Assembly: GCA_964200075.2 (NCBI GenBank) | Contig: CAXNAA020000409.1 | Location: 1-21,541, forward strand | Reading direction: 5' to 3' | Source: Sphacelaria rigidula | Lineage: Eukaryota; Phaeophyceae; Sphacelariales | DNA length: 21,541 nt | Shown here: one piece after another, positions 12,001 to 19,740 of the stretch | How the letters are laid out: each line of letters starts with the position of its first letter | Numbering within the stretch: the stretch's first letter is position 1 | Notes under the pieces: generated by a model | The model's database searches: none | The model's input: the letters and a program-made list of their open reading frames with translations, nothing else | What the model was told of the DNA's origin: nothing | Position numbers and translations under genes: made by a program

Positions 12001-15000
12001 TTGCTGTAGCCGTCGCTGTATCATCAGTAGCGGCTTTCTCTCCGATTGGCGGCTCTCGGCGCAGAAGCCCTCCGTTTGTGGTAAAGGTCCGATTGGAGTT
12101 TGTCCCCGCGTCGCCACGTGTCCTCGAACGCTTCCCCCACGTTCTCGACTCAAAGATGCCACTTGCTCATGTTTTTCTCGGCCGCAGATACCCAATTCGT
12201 GGTGGCGTTATTTTGAGCTTACTGTTGTAATTGTTGTGTACTCTGCTGCATCAACTATATTCTTGTGGCTGAGCTTGATCTCTGTGTGCCGTATGTCAGC
12301 GGTTGACGCTGTGCTGTGCTGTGCTGTGGTGTACTGCTCCTGTGCCGGGCTGCACTACTGTATCCTTTGTATAGCGCGTTGCTGTTGGGCCGACGCCATG
12401 ACTTTAGCTACACGCTACACGTGGCACGTTGACAGAACGCTCGTCCGGGGCGCGTTGTTACGCCATCACGAATGTGATGCATTTCCATCTCCACTGCAAC
12501 ATATGCCTTCAAGACAAAAGACTACTGTACTGTGCAACCATGCTATCATTTTATCATACTGTCATGCGATGGTGTTCGATCGCGCTATCGGATGACGCCT
12601 CTTCTCTTCCAACATGTACATCGATCGCAGCTCGACGTGTGCACTGCCAGCTTGGCCGCCTCCGAGGGCCAAGTCACCGCCCTGACCAAGGAAAACATGG
12701 ACATGAGGTGGGTGGACGGCTGGCTGTGGCTCCCCTCTTGCGCGCGAGCAAGCCATGGGTAGTATGTATGTGCGATGCGTTGAGGTGCAGTATGCGTGTA
12801 TACTGGTAGAGGAGGAGAGTAGTGAGCATTCAGTCTCTGTTTGTGAGTTGTTCCTGAAAAAAAAAAAAAAAGCAAGAGTGGTGTCTTTTGGGGTCTGGAT
12901 AGAATCGGCAGTCTCTGCTGAACATCGTGTAGAAAATTCAAGGCCGACTGCAGTAGTAGCTAGATGTCCATGTGCCCTCAGTCTTTGGTATTTGTCTCTG
13001 TACAGTTGACCCACTCTCCTTCTCTGTTGGAGACGTCACGTGCTATCACAAAACGGATGCTTGTTTTTCCAAGCGTGTGCATACTGAGAAAGTATTGTTT
13101 GTGGACAGCGAGTACGTGTAGTGACATGATGAATCTGCATGGGCTCGGTTTCCTGGGTGGTTGTGACGCGTGTTTTGTTTTTTGGATCCATTGGTGGATG
13201 CATATATCTACGTGAAACGTCTACGGGGGCTCTTGGAAGTCAGAACGTTTTGCTGCAAGGATGATGAAATGGGGCGGGGGGAGAAGACATACCAATAGCC
13301 GCTTAGCGGCTGAAGGATGGTAGTCGCAGGTGCCTTAGTGGACCTAGAGAGAGCTGTTTCGCGTCTCTTTGGTCTGACTCGATGACACGCATGTTTCGGT
13401 GCTGCTCTATGATTTCCCGTCGTACAACACTCCTGAATTACCTCTCTCCCCGACCCCGTCCTCAGGACGAGTGAAGTTTCGTGATACCAATCGATCTGTC
13501 CTCCAGCGTGTGTGTACATGTGCTTCACCCCGTCTACTTTGTACCGACCTCTGTAGCAGGCGTTCGTCGGTTACTCCGCGATCGGTATACTTATCCTTCC
13601 GACAAGGGTCTTTATTATTCATTCTTTTTTCGGTATCCACTGCGGTTTTGCATCGGCGTTCACGTGTTCTTTGGTGGGTCGAGTTATTTTCTTCTTCTCT
13701 GGTCCAGAACTCGCGTTTTTGAATCTGTTTACGATAACTGACCCGACAGAATCATCCCCAAACGTTCTCAAGAGAGTAAGTATTGCGGTGATTTCGAGCA
13801 AGCAAACACCTGATCCAATCAGAATATAGATCACCCTTTCGAAAAAGCCACGCCAGTCTCTTTCTCTTCAGTTGACGGCTTGCTGGGTCTCCTCGCCATG
13901 CTGTTGTCGTTGTCCGGCGATGCTGTTCACGCGTCAACAGAGATGATCTCGATAACCGGGCTCACACCATCAGCGGGATGAGCGAGGAGATCGTGGCGAT
14001 TTCACTTTATCTCGAGGACATCAACAACCCAGAGGGCTACACTCTATCCCAGGTGCGTCCGTGTGTGAGACAGAGGGACAGACAGACAGATAGAGAGGAT
14101 GATCGATCGGTTTCCTCGCATTGGCTGTTTCGCTGCCAATCCCACGAAATGGTCACAAAGTGGACGTACTTGAGGCAAATGAGCGGAGACACGTGCTCGA
14201 GAAAAGCAGAATAGGAACGGCAAAGGAAGAGGGGAGGTACCAAGAGACGATCGATGATGTTGATGTTCCTCGTTCGTGTTTCGGAGTGTCTGCTCGAACA
14301 AACTCCACAGAAATGACCTATGGCGAAATTGTAAAACCCATTTTCCAGTTCCTGTCCTCCCTCTGAATGCCTGTGCGCAACGCGCACACGCGATAAAACA
14401 CATACAGGGCACGATGTTGCGGGCTTTTATTTTGTCGTACGCCTCTCTGCCGGCCACGACTCGCCGAGAGCTGGACGACGTCGTGACGGCAGATCTCTAC
14501 GGTGACGTCGGGCCCAGAAATATTCGCAATCTCACGGCGGCCATGGACCACATGGCCTCAGCTACCGGCTTCAGGCTCGTGAAGTGGGTTCCCGGGAGCA
14601 GCATCTTCGCCGTGCTGGTCCACGAGAGCGGCCTGCCAGAGGTTGCTGTCATCGCTTGGCTGACCGGCGTGACGGTTTACGCGGCCATAATCATCGTCAC
14701 TAGCATCTGGGTGGTTATCGCTCGCGTGCTTGCCGTCACCCGGCACACCGTCCCGCAAGCCCTCGGACGGGGGGCATCGGCAGCCAGGCACGCCGTGGCC
14801 TGCGCATTGCAGCGGCTCGCAAACAGCGTCCGCGCAGTCGATGACCTCTTCGCTCGCGGTCGCCACAGGATCGAGGCAGCCTGGGACCACCCCGTACAGG
14901 CAGCAGACGACCTATTCATGTTCGTACTGGCGGTGCTGAGGGTGGATGGCCGAGTGTTGTCCGCCATGTTCGGGGTCATGACCGGGATAGCGCTGGTGCT

Positions 15001-15034
15001 TGGGTGGCTGGTGGTGGGCGTGGGGCAGGAATAG
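2882..15034 (+). CDS. Seven-exon gene for an unrecognised coiled-coil protein with two C-terminal membrane segments
   Basis: Joining 2882-3066, 3800-3917, 9242-9736, 10929-11138, 12631-12707, 13941-14052 and 14408-15034 gives an uninterrupted frame of 607 codons plus TAG. All introns are GT-AG, with matched phases (2, 0, 0, 0, 2, 0). Predicted layout: residues 1-101 helical repeats; 102-336 long Ala/Glu/Arg-rich coiled coil; 337-399 linker coil; 400-477 compact soluble domain; 478-506 membrane segment; 507-581 amphipathic helical region; 582-604 second membrane segment with a three-residue tail. No enzymatic motif was seen, so a tether, scaffold or membrane sensor role is only inferred from architecture. 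Intron lengths are 733, 5324, 1192, 1492, 1233 and 355. The 3' half (9242-15034) is strong, exons 1-2 are good, and the exact start and the content of intron 2 are uncertain. Confidence 0.75.
3067..3799 (+). other. Intron 1 (733 nt)
   Basis: It runs from CAG|GTGAAG to ATGTCAG|C, with a T/C-rich stretch about 60-130 nt before the acceptor. Just inside the donor is a small hairpin (3079-3102). The other open frames in the interval have no consistent coding character. Confidence 0.65.
3079..3102. repeat. Hairpin TACTGTAC / GTACAGTA in intron 1
   Basis: Perfect 8-bp arms (3079-3086 and 3095-3102) flank an 8-nt loop, 12 nt downstream of the intron 1 donor. Both arms contain the heptamer that is over-represented across the window. 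Confidence 0.8.
3800..3917 (+). CDS. Exon 2: second helical repeat
   Basis: After the acceptor ATGTCAG|C, the first base completes codon 62 (AG|C, Ser), exactly matching the phase of exon 1. The exon encodes residues 62-101, including FGDTERLALAVE and VDHALLVDALRELV. This resembles the pattern in exon 1 (short acidic turn, Leu/Ala helix, second helix), so the two exons appear to carry tandem helical-hairpin repeats. It ends in phase 0 at AAC|GTAAGA, one of the best donors in the gene. Upstream, the same frame is Cys/Phe/Tyr-rich and not coding-like, which supports the chosen acceptor. Confidence 0.75.
4503..4551. repeat. Imperfect inverted repeat GGTCAAAAGGTA / TACCCTTTGACC
   Basis: The 12-nt outer arms (4503-4514 and 4540-4551) match with one mismatch. 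An inner GGTA/TACC pair (4517-4520, 4530-4533) extends the stem, with a 9-nt loop. Further GGGTA/TACCC motifs lie just downstream to about 4580. Confidence 0.7.
6835..6916 (+). CDS. Candidate additional exon in intron 2
   Basis: After a reasonable acceptor (atcttacag|GGA), a phase-0 frame reads GVKRAAEELRPLVAEFHGT, helical and charged like the neighbouring exons, and phase-compatible with exon 2. The problem is its exit. The available donors (G|GTCGGT after 6916, G|GTGTGG after 6920) leave phase 1 or 2 and do not join exon 3 at 9242 in phase 0. A second unspotted exon or an alternative acceptor would be needed. It could also be a decayed exon. Confidence 0.3.
7271..7606. repeat. Cluster of five perfect short-loop hairpins in intron 2
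   Basis: The hairpins are GTAGTAT-4 nt-ATACTAC (7343-7360), CTCAACC-4 nt-GGTTGAG (7370-7387), TATCAT-6 nt-ATGATA (7394-7411), TTACCC-11 nt-GGGTAA (7441-7463) and AGTACCCG-3 nt-CGGGTACT (7588-7606). A wider pair TTCGGGTA (7271-7278) and TACCCGAA (7326-7333) precedes them. TACCC/GGGTA recurs throughout. This may be a structured non-coding RNA, a decayed element or a repeat cluster; no family is recognised. Confidence 0.65.
7752..8450 (-). other. Uncharacterised 232-codon open frame antisense within intron 2
   Basis: An open frame of this length is longer than expected by chance in this composition, and the middle part (for example YAKELLAVIATG) reads like protein. Against it: many Cys and Arg residues, no recognised domain, no convincing splice signals or neighbouring minus-strand exons, and a TATA-like element inside the frame. 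It may be an exon of an antisense gene, a decayed gene or a statistical accident. Confidence 0.2.
8377..8392 (-). promoter_or_regulatory. TATA-like box abutting a G-box palindrome
   Basis: Read on the minus strand this is GCACGTGC followed directly by TATAAATA. A CACGTG G-box next to a TATA box is a known promoter arrangement in photosynthetic eukaryotes. However, it sits inside a minus-strand open frame and has no clear gene downstream, so it may be coincidental. Confidence 0.2.
8950..8994 (+). other. Phase 0/0 micro-exon candidate
   Basis: A 45-nt segment between ggcagcag| and AAG|GTGAAC would insert 15 in-frame residues (EEWYRVNPSSLLPRK) between exons 2 and 3 without shifting the frame. 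The short length and modest splice sites make this weak. Confidence 0.15.
9242..9736 (+). CDS. Exon 3: main coiled-coil segment
   Basis: This 495-nt exon (165 codons, phase 0 in and out) encodes residues 102-266. The product is dominated by Ala, Glu, Arg, Gln and Lys with heptad-like spacing of Leu/Ala/Met and few helix breakers, for example LRDAERQRAEEMERSESTH and RMRAALERITHLEAEAAQ. Codon use is strongly biased to C/G in third positions, unlike the surrounding DNA. The acceptor is accgagcag|GCT and the donor AAG|GTAGGG. The frame is closed by TGA at 9209, so the exon must start after that; the AG at 9237-9238 would be an alternative acceptor adding one residue. Confidence 0.85.
9737..10928 (+). 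other. Intron 3 (1192 nt) containing an inverted exon-like duplication
   Basis: It runs from AAG|GTAGGG to TATGTCAG|A, with a C/T-rich tract (ccctccctcc) before the acceptor. Its middle carries the fold-back at 10299-10461. No frame-compatible exon was found in it. Confidence 0.75.
10299..10461. repeat. Inverted pair of diverged coding-like segments (67-nt arms)
   Basis: The arm 10299-10365 (+ strand) and the reverse complement of 10395-10461 align without gaps over 67 nt with 15 differences (about 78% identity), separated by 29 nt. Both arms read as the same helical peptide type: EERMVSMEGDLSAAASRDAE on + and KEKIVSMKNEISAAVQQDAK on -. Over half the differences are G on the + arm versus A on the other. 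An AG acceptor precedes the + arm (gagcacag|g at 10290), but its phase does not fit exons 3 or 4. It is best read as a duplicated, inverted and decaying exon. Confidence 0.7.
10929..11138 (+). CDS. Exon 4: continuation of the coiled coil
   Basis: This exon has exactly 70 codons, phase 0 on both sides, encoding residues 267-336. It is rich in Glu, Ala and Leu, with segments such as TETRLAEALVTEAKALHDIE and RSDGMRAEKNLAFKTAQDAG. The acceptor is TATGTCAG|ATC and the donor AAG|GTGATA. An alternative internal donor (GATG|GTATGA near 11080) would truncate a clearly coding stretch and is less likely. Beyond the donor the same frame becomes hydrophobic and Gly-rich, consistent with intron sequence. 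Confidence 0.85.
11139..12630 (+). other. Intron 4 (1492 nt)
   Basis: It runs from AAG|GTGATA to GATCGCAG|C. It includes an A/G-rich block (about 11340-11830, with GAGA-like runs near 11720-11760) and a run of GCTGT pentamers near 12308-12330. The open frames in it are low-complexity and not coding-like. Confidence 0.75.
12308..12330. repeat. Short GCTGT pentamer microsatellite
   Basis: About four tandem GCTGT units lie within intron 4. Confidence 0.8.
12631..12707 (+). CDS. Exon 5: short coiled-coil exon
   Basis: This 77-nt exon (25 codons plus two bases) enters in phase 0 and leaves in phase 2. It encodes residues 337-361, including TASLAASEGQVTALTKEN, a helical charged segment continuing the coil. 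The acceptor is GATCGCAG|CTC and the donor GAG|GTGGGT. The two trailing bases AG combine with the first base of exon 6 to give Arg362, which confirms the pairing. Confidence 0.8.
12708..13940 (+). other. Intron 5 (1233 nt)
   Basis: It runs from GAG|GTGGGT to GTCAACAG|A. It contains a run of 15 A residues (12857-12871) and a small stem AGCCGC-TTA-GCGGCT (13297-13311). A T-rich block lies at about 13540-13730. No coding signal was seen. Confidence 0.75.
12857..12871. repeat. Poly(A) run of 15 in intron 5
   Basis: Fifteen uninterrupted A residues. No flanking target duplication or retrocopy was seen, so a simple homopolymer is the most economical reading. Confidence 0.9.
13941..14052 (+). CDS. 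Exon 6: linker exon
   Basis: The first base completes Arg362 and 37 codons follow (residues 363-399), leaving phase 0. The peptide includes NRAHTISGMSEEIVAISLYL and ends EDINNPEGYTLSQ, moving from helical coil to a Gly/Pro/Asn-containing linker. The acceptor is GTCAACAG|A and the donor CAG|GTGCGT. Both neighbours match in phase. Confidence 0.85.
14053..14407 (+). other. Intron 6 (355 nt)
   Basis: The shortest intron of the gene, from CAG|GTGCGT to ACATACAG|G. A GACA-type simple repeat (about 14070-14095) lies just inside the donor. Open frames here are noise. Confidence 0.8.
14408..15034 (+). CDS. Exon 7: soluble domain plus two membrane segments, ends in TAG
   Basis: This 627-nt terminal exon encodes residues 400-607 and the stop. 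Residues 400-477 form a compact domain with helical ATTRRELDDVV and NIRNLTAAMDHMASATGF, followed by FRLVKWVPGSSIFAVLVHES, which looks like two strands joined by a PGSS turn. Residues 478-506 (VAVIAWLTGVTVYAAIIIVT onward) are a strong membrane segment. Residues 507-581 are an Ala/Arg-rich amphipathic region with two VDDLF/ADDLF motifs. Residues 582-604 are a second membrane segment (VLSAMFGVMTGIALVLGWLV), leaving only a short Gly-Gln-Glu tail. Two crossings suggest a hairpin with both sides facing the same compartment. Codon use is strongly C/G-ending, unlike the flanks. Confidence 0.9.
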   Translation, partial: GTMLRAFILSYASLPATTRRELDDVVTADLYGDVGPRNIRNLTAAMDHMASATGFRLVKWVPGSSIFAVLVHESGLPEVAVIAWLTGVTVYAAIIIVTSIWVVIARVLAVTRHTVPQALGRGASAARHAVACALQRLANSVRAVDDLFARGRHRIEAAWDHPVQAADDLFMFVLAVLRVDGRVLSAMFGVMTGIALVLGWLVVGVGQE

Positions 15035-15114
15035 GAAGCGGCGACTTGGTCGGTGCCGTGGTGAAGGGGTTGCAGGCTGTGTGGGTGTGCGTGAGCGGAA
15101 ACATACTGTAGTCG

Positions 15115-15132
15115 ACAAATGTTGACATTTGT
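15115..15132. repeat. Small hairpin ACAAATGT-TG-ACATTTGT downstream of the stop
   Basis: Perfect 8-bp arms with a 2-nt spacer lie about 80 nt after the TAG of the membrane/coiled-coil gene, probably in or near its 3' untranslated region. A T-rich tract follows. A role in 3'-end formation is only a guess. Confidence 0.6.
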
Positions 15133-15134
15133 TT

Positions 15135-16680
15135 TTGTTTTTGTTCCCCCCAACAGCTGAGAGAATGGGGATCAACATATGGAGCATGTGTCGTTTTGGA
15201 GAAGGATATTGCCGTTGCCTATTAGTAAGTGATGTTGATGGGAGCACGCCTTTCGTCGTCAGCTGGTCTGTATTGCTTCGCACGATGGTCTTGTGGGAAA
15301 GGAGCCGCTGTTTGAGCGTTATCGCCCTCGGCGGGGGCTCTCCCTTGAGATACTCTACGTCGTTAGAGGGCCATGTTCTCTGCGTGTCGTGATTAGCGCT
15401 GTAGGCATAGGGGGCGGGGCGTACTCATTTGCTGCTTGCCTTAATCGTTTGACCATTGACCACTCATCCCTTTCGAGACGGAGCACCTGCTGTAGGCATG
15501 GGGTGAGAAAGGGGGGAAACGACGGAAGCAGGGTGTGTATGGCTTTACAGGCCTCTATGTTGACACAAAATGCGCAGGGAGTGGGGGGAAGCGCGCCAGT
15601 GGATTTGGTTGCTGGGTTTACGGGTAAGGCGTTGCTTCATGATGTATCGTCACCTTTGGCATGAGTGACGCCACTTCTTGCATGTCATGGCCCACGGAAA
15701 GAACGAGGAGATTGCGGGATGTATCTCGGGGGAGCAAAGGACAGTCATTAGTGCGGTGTGGTGATGACGTCTTTGTTTTATTTTACTTTTACTTTATTTT
15801 ATTTTATTTTATTTTATTTTATTTTTGTCCGTTTCCTCTTGTTTCCATCTGTTTTCTTTTGTTTCGGTTTTTCATCAGTTGGTTCGATTTGATCCGTTGT
15901 GTTCTTCCAGACAATCCTGCGGTGCGATTTTTCCTGATGAAAGCGCTAATTTCGCGTTGCGCTTGGGATGGGTGCAGTACTATCCAAAATTCAGTTTCAT
16001 TTCATATCCGCTCGATTTGATTCGATCTGATTTGTTCTTTAGTTTATGCTATTCGATGCTGTTTTGTTTCTGTTTTCACTTTCGCGCTGACAGCGTGGCT
16101 ACTTACTTTTTTTTGCAGTTTTGGTATCGTTTTGGAGCGCGTTCAGTCCCACCTGTGCAGAGGTCTTGTTATTGATTGTAGCGGCGTTCCCTCGCAGCGA
16201 TCTATAATCTGTCGCCGACTGCTTCTACTTGGGTTATGTTATCCCCAGAGCCCGGAAAATGAGGGGGGGGCTTTGGACGTGCTGAGGTTAGCGTTGGGGT
16301 GCGCAATGCACGTGCTGAGACAAGTCGGACATACGAAGGTGAAATCTCGAACACTTGTCACACTTGTCACGTGCTAAGTTACGTTATTTCCTCTGAAGTA
16401 ATCATTTTTCGATTTGCCCTGCACCTGGGGATGGAAAGGGGGCGGGGGATAAAGGACAACTCGACTACCAGCATCATACACTAAGTGCAGTAAGTCAACC
16501 CGCGATGCGGGAGGATGATACTGTATGTGTGTGGCAAATATGACGCCATGTGCCGTTGTTGCCAATCGAATGCAGGGCTTAAAGCGTGGGAGAGAGAGAC
16601 TGTGTGTAAGAAGCTAGTCAGTGATAAAGGGCGCAAAATACTGCTGAAAGGGGTCGGTATGTGCGGTAGAGGCGCACACG
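15135..16680. other. Non-coding interval downstream of the gene
   Basis: It is T-rich (especially 15770-16110), with an ATTTT microsatellite and a run of eight G residues (16263-16270). Open frames are low-complexity and Phe/Ser/Cys-rich. No splice-bounded exon was convincing. Confidence 0.5.
15776..15826. repeat. T-rich tract with (ATTTT)n microsatellite
   Basis: Six consecutive ATTTT units (about 15796-15825) are preceded by degenerate TTTTA/CTTTTA units. Confidence 0.95.
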
Positions 16681-16950
16681 GTGATGGGCACAGTTCAAAC
16701 CCGACGCCTGATGAGTGGCCGCCTCGACGCAAGACCTCTGGTCGAACGGCTCACTATATCTATTCGGTGGTGTTCCACTGCGTCAAAGCTTAGAGTTCCC
16801 AAAAGGAGAGCTTCGTTTGTCGGACGTGAAGGCGGAGAGGTTCGATTCCGTGCTCGATGCTTCACACTGGAGAGCCGGCTGTGCTCCGTGGCTTTGTCGG
16901 TTCCAGACCTGAGGAAGGGGCTGATTGCAGGTGGTGCGGAACGGGGCTGA
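16681..16950 (+). pseudogene. Possible retroelement (Copia-like) coding relic
   Basis: An 89-codon open frame ends with VALSVPDLRKGLIAGGAERG. It is preceded by a Gly-rich strand-like stretch. This resembles the VPxLRKNLLS-type motif at the end of the protease region of Copia polyproteins. There is no Asp-Ser/Thr-Gly active site, no integrase or reverse transcriptase motif and no terminal repeat. It could equally be chance or an exon of an unknown gene. Confidence 0.2.
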
Positions 16951-19217
16951 CACTGCGAGCATCGTGTCTGTTGCGGTTGGGGGCGTGGACATCACGATGG
17001 CAGTTCTTGTGTTCAAGATTTGTTGCAAGGTCACGAGCGTGCTCGGCGTTGGCTCGGCACCTGGACGGTTTCGCAATGCGTGTTGCGATAACAGGGAGTC
17101 AGAACCTCGGTTTGTGTAAGAGATGCGGATGTATGTCTTGTCACAGGGTTGAAGGAAGTAGGATGACGATCACCGCTTCTCGTATTTGGAACGTTCATGA
17201 TGAGGTACGAGTTTGCTTGCGACGTGTTATAGGTCATCGTCGATGTTCCTGTGTTGACTGGGTCAGATATTTCGCCGGTGTGCTGTACACACGACAGCAG
17301 AAGAATCTTGCAAGTATTTCCATCTCTTGGCGCTTTTTTTGTTTGTTCGTTCCCGTGTTCCCAAAACGTACAGAGATGAAGAGTGGGGATGACGCCAAGC
17401 GTCCGCGGTGTAGGCAAGTGACGCTGGAGGTAACTTGTTTGGAGGGTTGTAGGTCATCATCCGATGTCGCGGTTATTCGGTTAATTCATGATTCAGGTTT
17501 TGAGTGAAGCAAAATTTTGTTTCTGACGTTTCCTTTAGCATCATTTTGCCCGTTCAGTTTGTGCAGCAAGTGGGGAAGTGATTGCCCTTGACCATCGCAG
17601 TGGAGGTGAAGAACAATATCATACGCCACTGGTGAACTTTGATAAATGAGCACCTTTTTGAGGCACGTGCTGTGCAACGTCGGCCGCGAAGTGTGCTGTG
17701 TGCTTTTGTACGACGTCTTACGCGCACGTCTGGGTAAAGCTCACCAGACAGCGAGGGCGTGGCGGTTGTTGTGCGTGTATGCACCTCAAGGCACCCGTCG
17801 AGGGCCTCCACTAGTGTGTTTTGTTTTTCTTGGTCCAATTCTCAGAATCGTTGTTCCGTTTGTCGTGCAGCGTGCGATGGCCGAAGGGGTGGTCCCATTT
17901 GTGTATTACTCGGTGGTTTGTGCCCCCTTGTTTCCTTCACTCCGCTTTTGCTCTTACTCGGTAGTTTGTATGAGCCCAATGGAGGGGAGCACCGCGGTAT
18001 CCACAAATCACGATTTTGCCGTTTCTGAGAATTCCCTCTACTAAACACGTCTTGTCCGTACCCTGTCGCCTGGGGTTCCCGATATCTTCGTAATGAGGAG
18101 GATGCTTGCTGTAGCGGACTGTTGCGCAGCCGCGAGCTCGAAGACCTGCCGTGTCGATGTGTGTGTATGTATGTGTGAATGTTTGACGCAGACCGTCATC
18201 GTATGTACAAAACAAAGTGCGAGTGCGACTGGGGACCATTTCTTTGGAGATGTCGTGGTCAGCAATCTACGATATTGTGAGGTTCCGTCGTTTGTCTTGT
18301 CTTGCATCCAGTACCCGTTCTATCGTTATTTGAGACTTACTACGGGACAACCGGAAACCCAACACGGAGGGACTTGCGTTCGTGGCGGGCACAAAAGCGT
18401 TTCGTGTGTTTTGACGACGTGTCTCCTTCTAGCGTGGAGCGCGCCTCGTCGTTCGGGTTGATGTAGACACCATTCGAAACTCGCCGTGTTTCGCTGCGTT
18501 ATTATTGTTGGGTGTGTGTACACATAACTCTCGTTAGTCCCTGGACCCCATCTTTGTTTCAACAGTGTCGTTAGTTTCTCAGCCGTCCCTTTGAAAGGGG
18601 TTGTTGTCGATGCTTCCTATTGCGATCGTGAGATCCACTGAGAAACGTTGGACTGTGATATACTCGAGCGGGTTTCCGAGCTGTTCACATATGGGTGTGG
18701 GATGATGTGGTCCGTGTGCAAGATTATGTGTGTTTCAGTCGCTTGCGTGCTACAGTGTGAGGGTCGATGCGGTGTATGAACTATATCTGTTTCCTTCATC
18801 ACTGTTCGGGATGAAATTGCAGTGCCGCCGGATGATCATGATGGGTACAGATATGTGCCTTTCGGCTTGGGCAGTCATTTTCCATTGTGCATGTGTGTGC
18901 ACTACTGTAGAGGAGCTGCTGCTGATGGCCATTGTAGCTATGCCTGATGCAGAGGGTAGTGTCATTTTGTTAAGGAGGAGGGCAGACGAGTTGTGATTGG
19001 CATGCGTGTTAGGCTTCATGATGTCGCGCTACATATGGGTAGCCCGCGTTGTCGTCTAGGGTCACGAGCTTTGACCAATACAGGCAAGAGGGGTCTTTTC
19101 GGGCTCGCCCGCCCCACGCCACCGTTTGAACGGTCTTCAGCGTGACACGAGTGTCTGTCGATGGCTTGTGAATGTCGTGATATTGATTTCCGGTCCGCAC
19201 GTACGAAACGAACTTAC
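16951..19217. other. Interval without a supported gene
   Basis: TG-rich sequence with long but Cys/Arg/Trp-rich open frames (the longest is 16857-17507, +). The motif GGTCATC(A/G)TC occurs twice (about 17231 and 17452). No consistent exon series was found on either strand. Confidence 0.45.
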
Positions 19218-19301
19218 CTTTCACACAAATTCGTGAAACCGCATCCACACATGCATACTGTTCTGATTGTTGAGTGTATTGAGTTATTGCCTGTTGGAAA
19301 A
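19218..19301 (-). CDS. Candidate 84-nt minus-strand exon
   Basis: Read on the minus strand, CCCCCACAG|TTTTCC opens a Gln-rich frame (FQQAITQYTQQSEQYACVD) that ends at AAAG|GTAAGT, a consensus-perfect donor. It is phase 1 in and phase 1 out, so it could be a cassette. The same frame stays open past the donor for about 70 codons, so an unspliced reading is also possible. No partner exons were identified. Confidence 0.3.
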
Positions 19302-19409
19302 CTGTGGGGGTTTTTTCCCACTACTCTTGAGTGTCGTCGATTAGAGGTTTCCTGTTCGTTTCAGAGGTTATATTCTGCGTTGCACTTATTTTAACCAACT
19401 ATGGCATGC

Positions 19410-19418
19410 TATATAAAT
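19410..19418 (+). promoter_or_regulatory. TATA-like box TATATAAAT
   Basis: A good TATA-box match sits about 75 nt upstream of a G-rich block. No convincing + strand gene follows, so its role is doubtful. Confidence 0.2.
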
Positions 19419-19492
19419 GCGAGCTGAACTATACGGGTGCGGGAGGCGGGGTTCAGGCCTTTTGGGCTGGATGGTGTCAAACTGAGGGATTC

Positions 19493-19525
19493 GGGGGTGG
19501 AGATGGGAGGAATAGGGGTAATGGG
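19493..19525 (+). other. G-quadruplex motif
   Basis: Four G runs of at least three are separated by loops of 7, 7 and 4 nt, meeting the usual G3+N1-7 rule, inside a G-rich block (19435-19580). Confidence 0.6.
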
Positions 19526-19726
19526 TTACGGTTGAATGGGAAGAGAATGGTGCTAGTAAAGTGCAGAGGGGGGCAAGGGTTGGCTGGACTAGGGCACATA
19601 TCATTGGTATTTGGTGTTGTTGTGGTGCATTTATGACCGCGCTTCCTCGTCTCGCCGAAGCAGCTCCGCCGTCAAGCTGCGGTGGCTTTACAGCGGGTCT
19701 ATTAGTTTGCCAAACCAACTTCGCTG

Positions 19727-19740
19727 ACGACCTAGGTCGT
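19727..19740. repeat. 14-nt perfect palindrome ACGACCTAGGTCGT
   Basis: An exact self-complementary 14-mer with no recognised function. Confidence 0.85.

Noticed and set aside
12857-12871. Poly(A) run as a retrotransposon or retrocopy tail
   Set aside because: No coding retrocopy or target-site duplication is visible on either side.
13297-13311. Small GC-rich stem as a transcription terminator
   Set aside because: Bacterial-type terminators do not apply to this eukaryotic context, and it lies inside an intron.
16830-16870. GGTTCGATTCC, a perfect tRNA B-box-like word
   Set aside because: The flanking bases do not pair into a T stem and no A box or acceptor stem fits, so no tRNA is called.
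16857-17507. 216-codon + strand open frame
   Set aside because: Its Cys/Arg/Trp-rich composition is typical of spurious frames in TG-rich DNA, and there is no recognisable domain or splice context.
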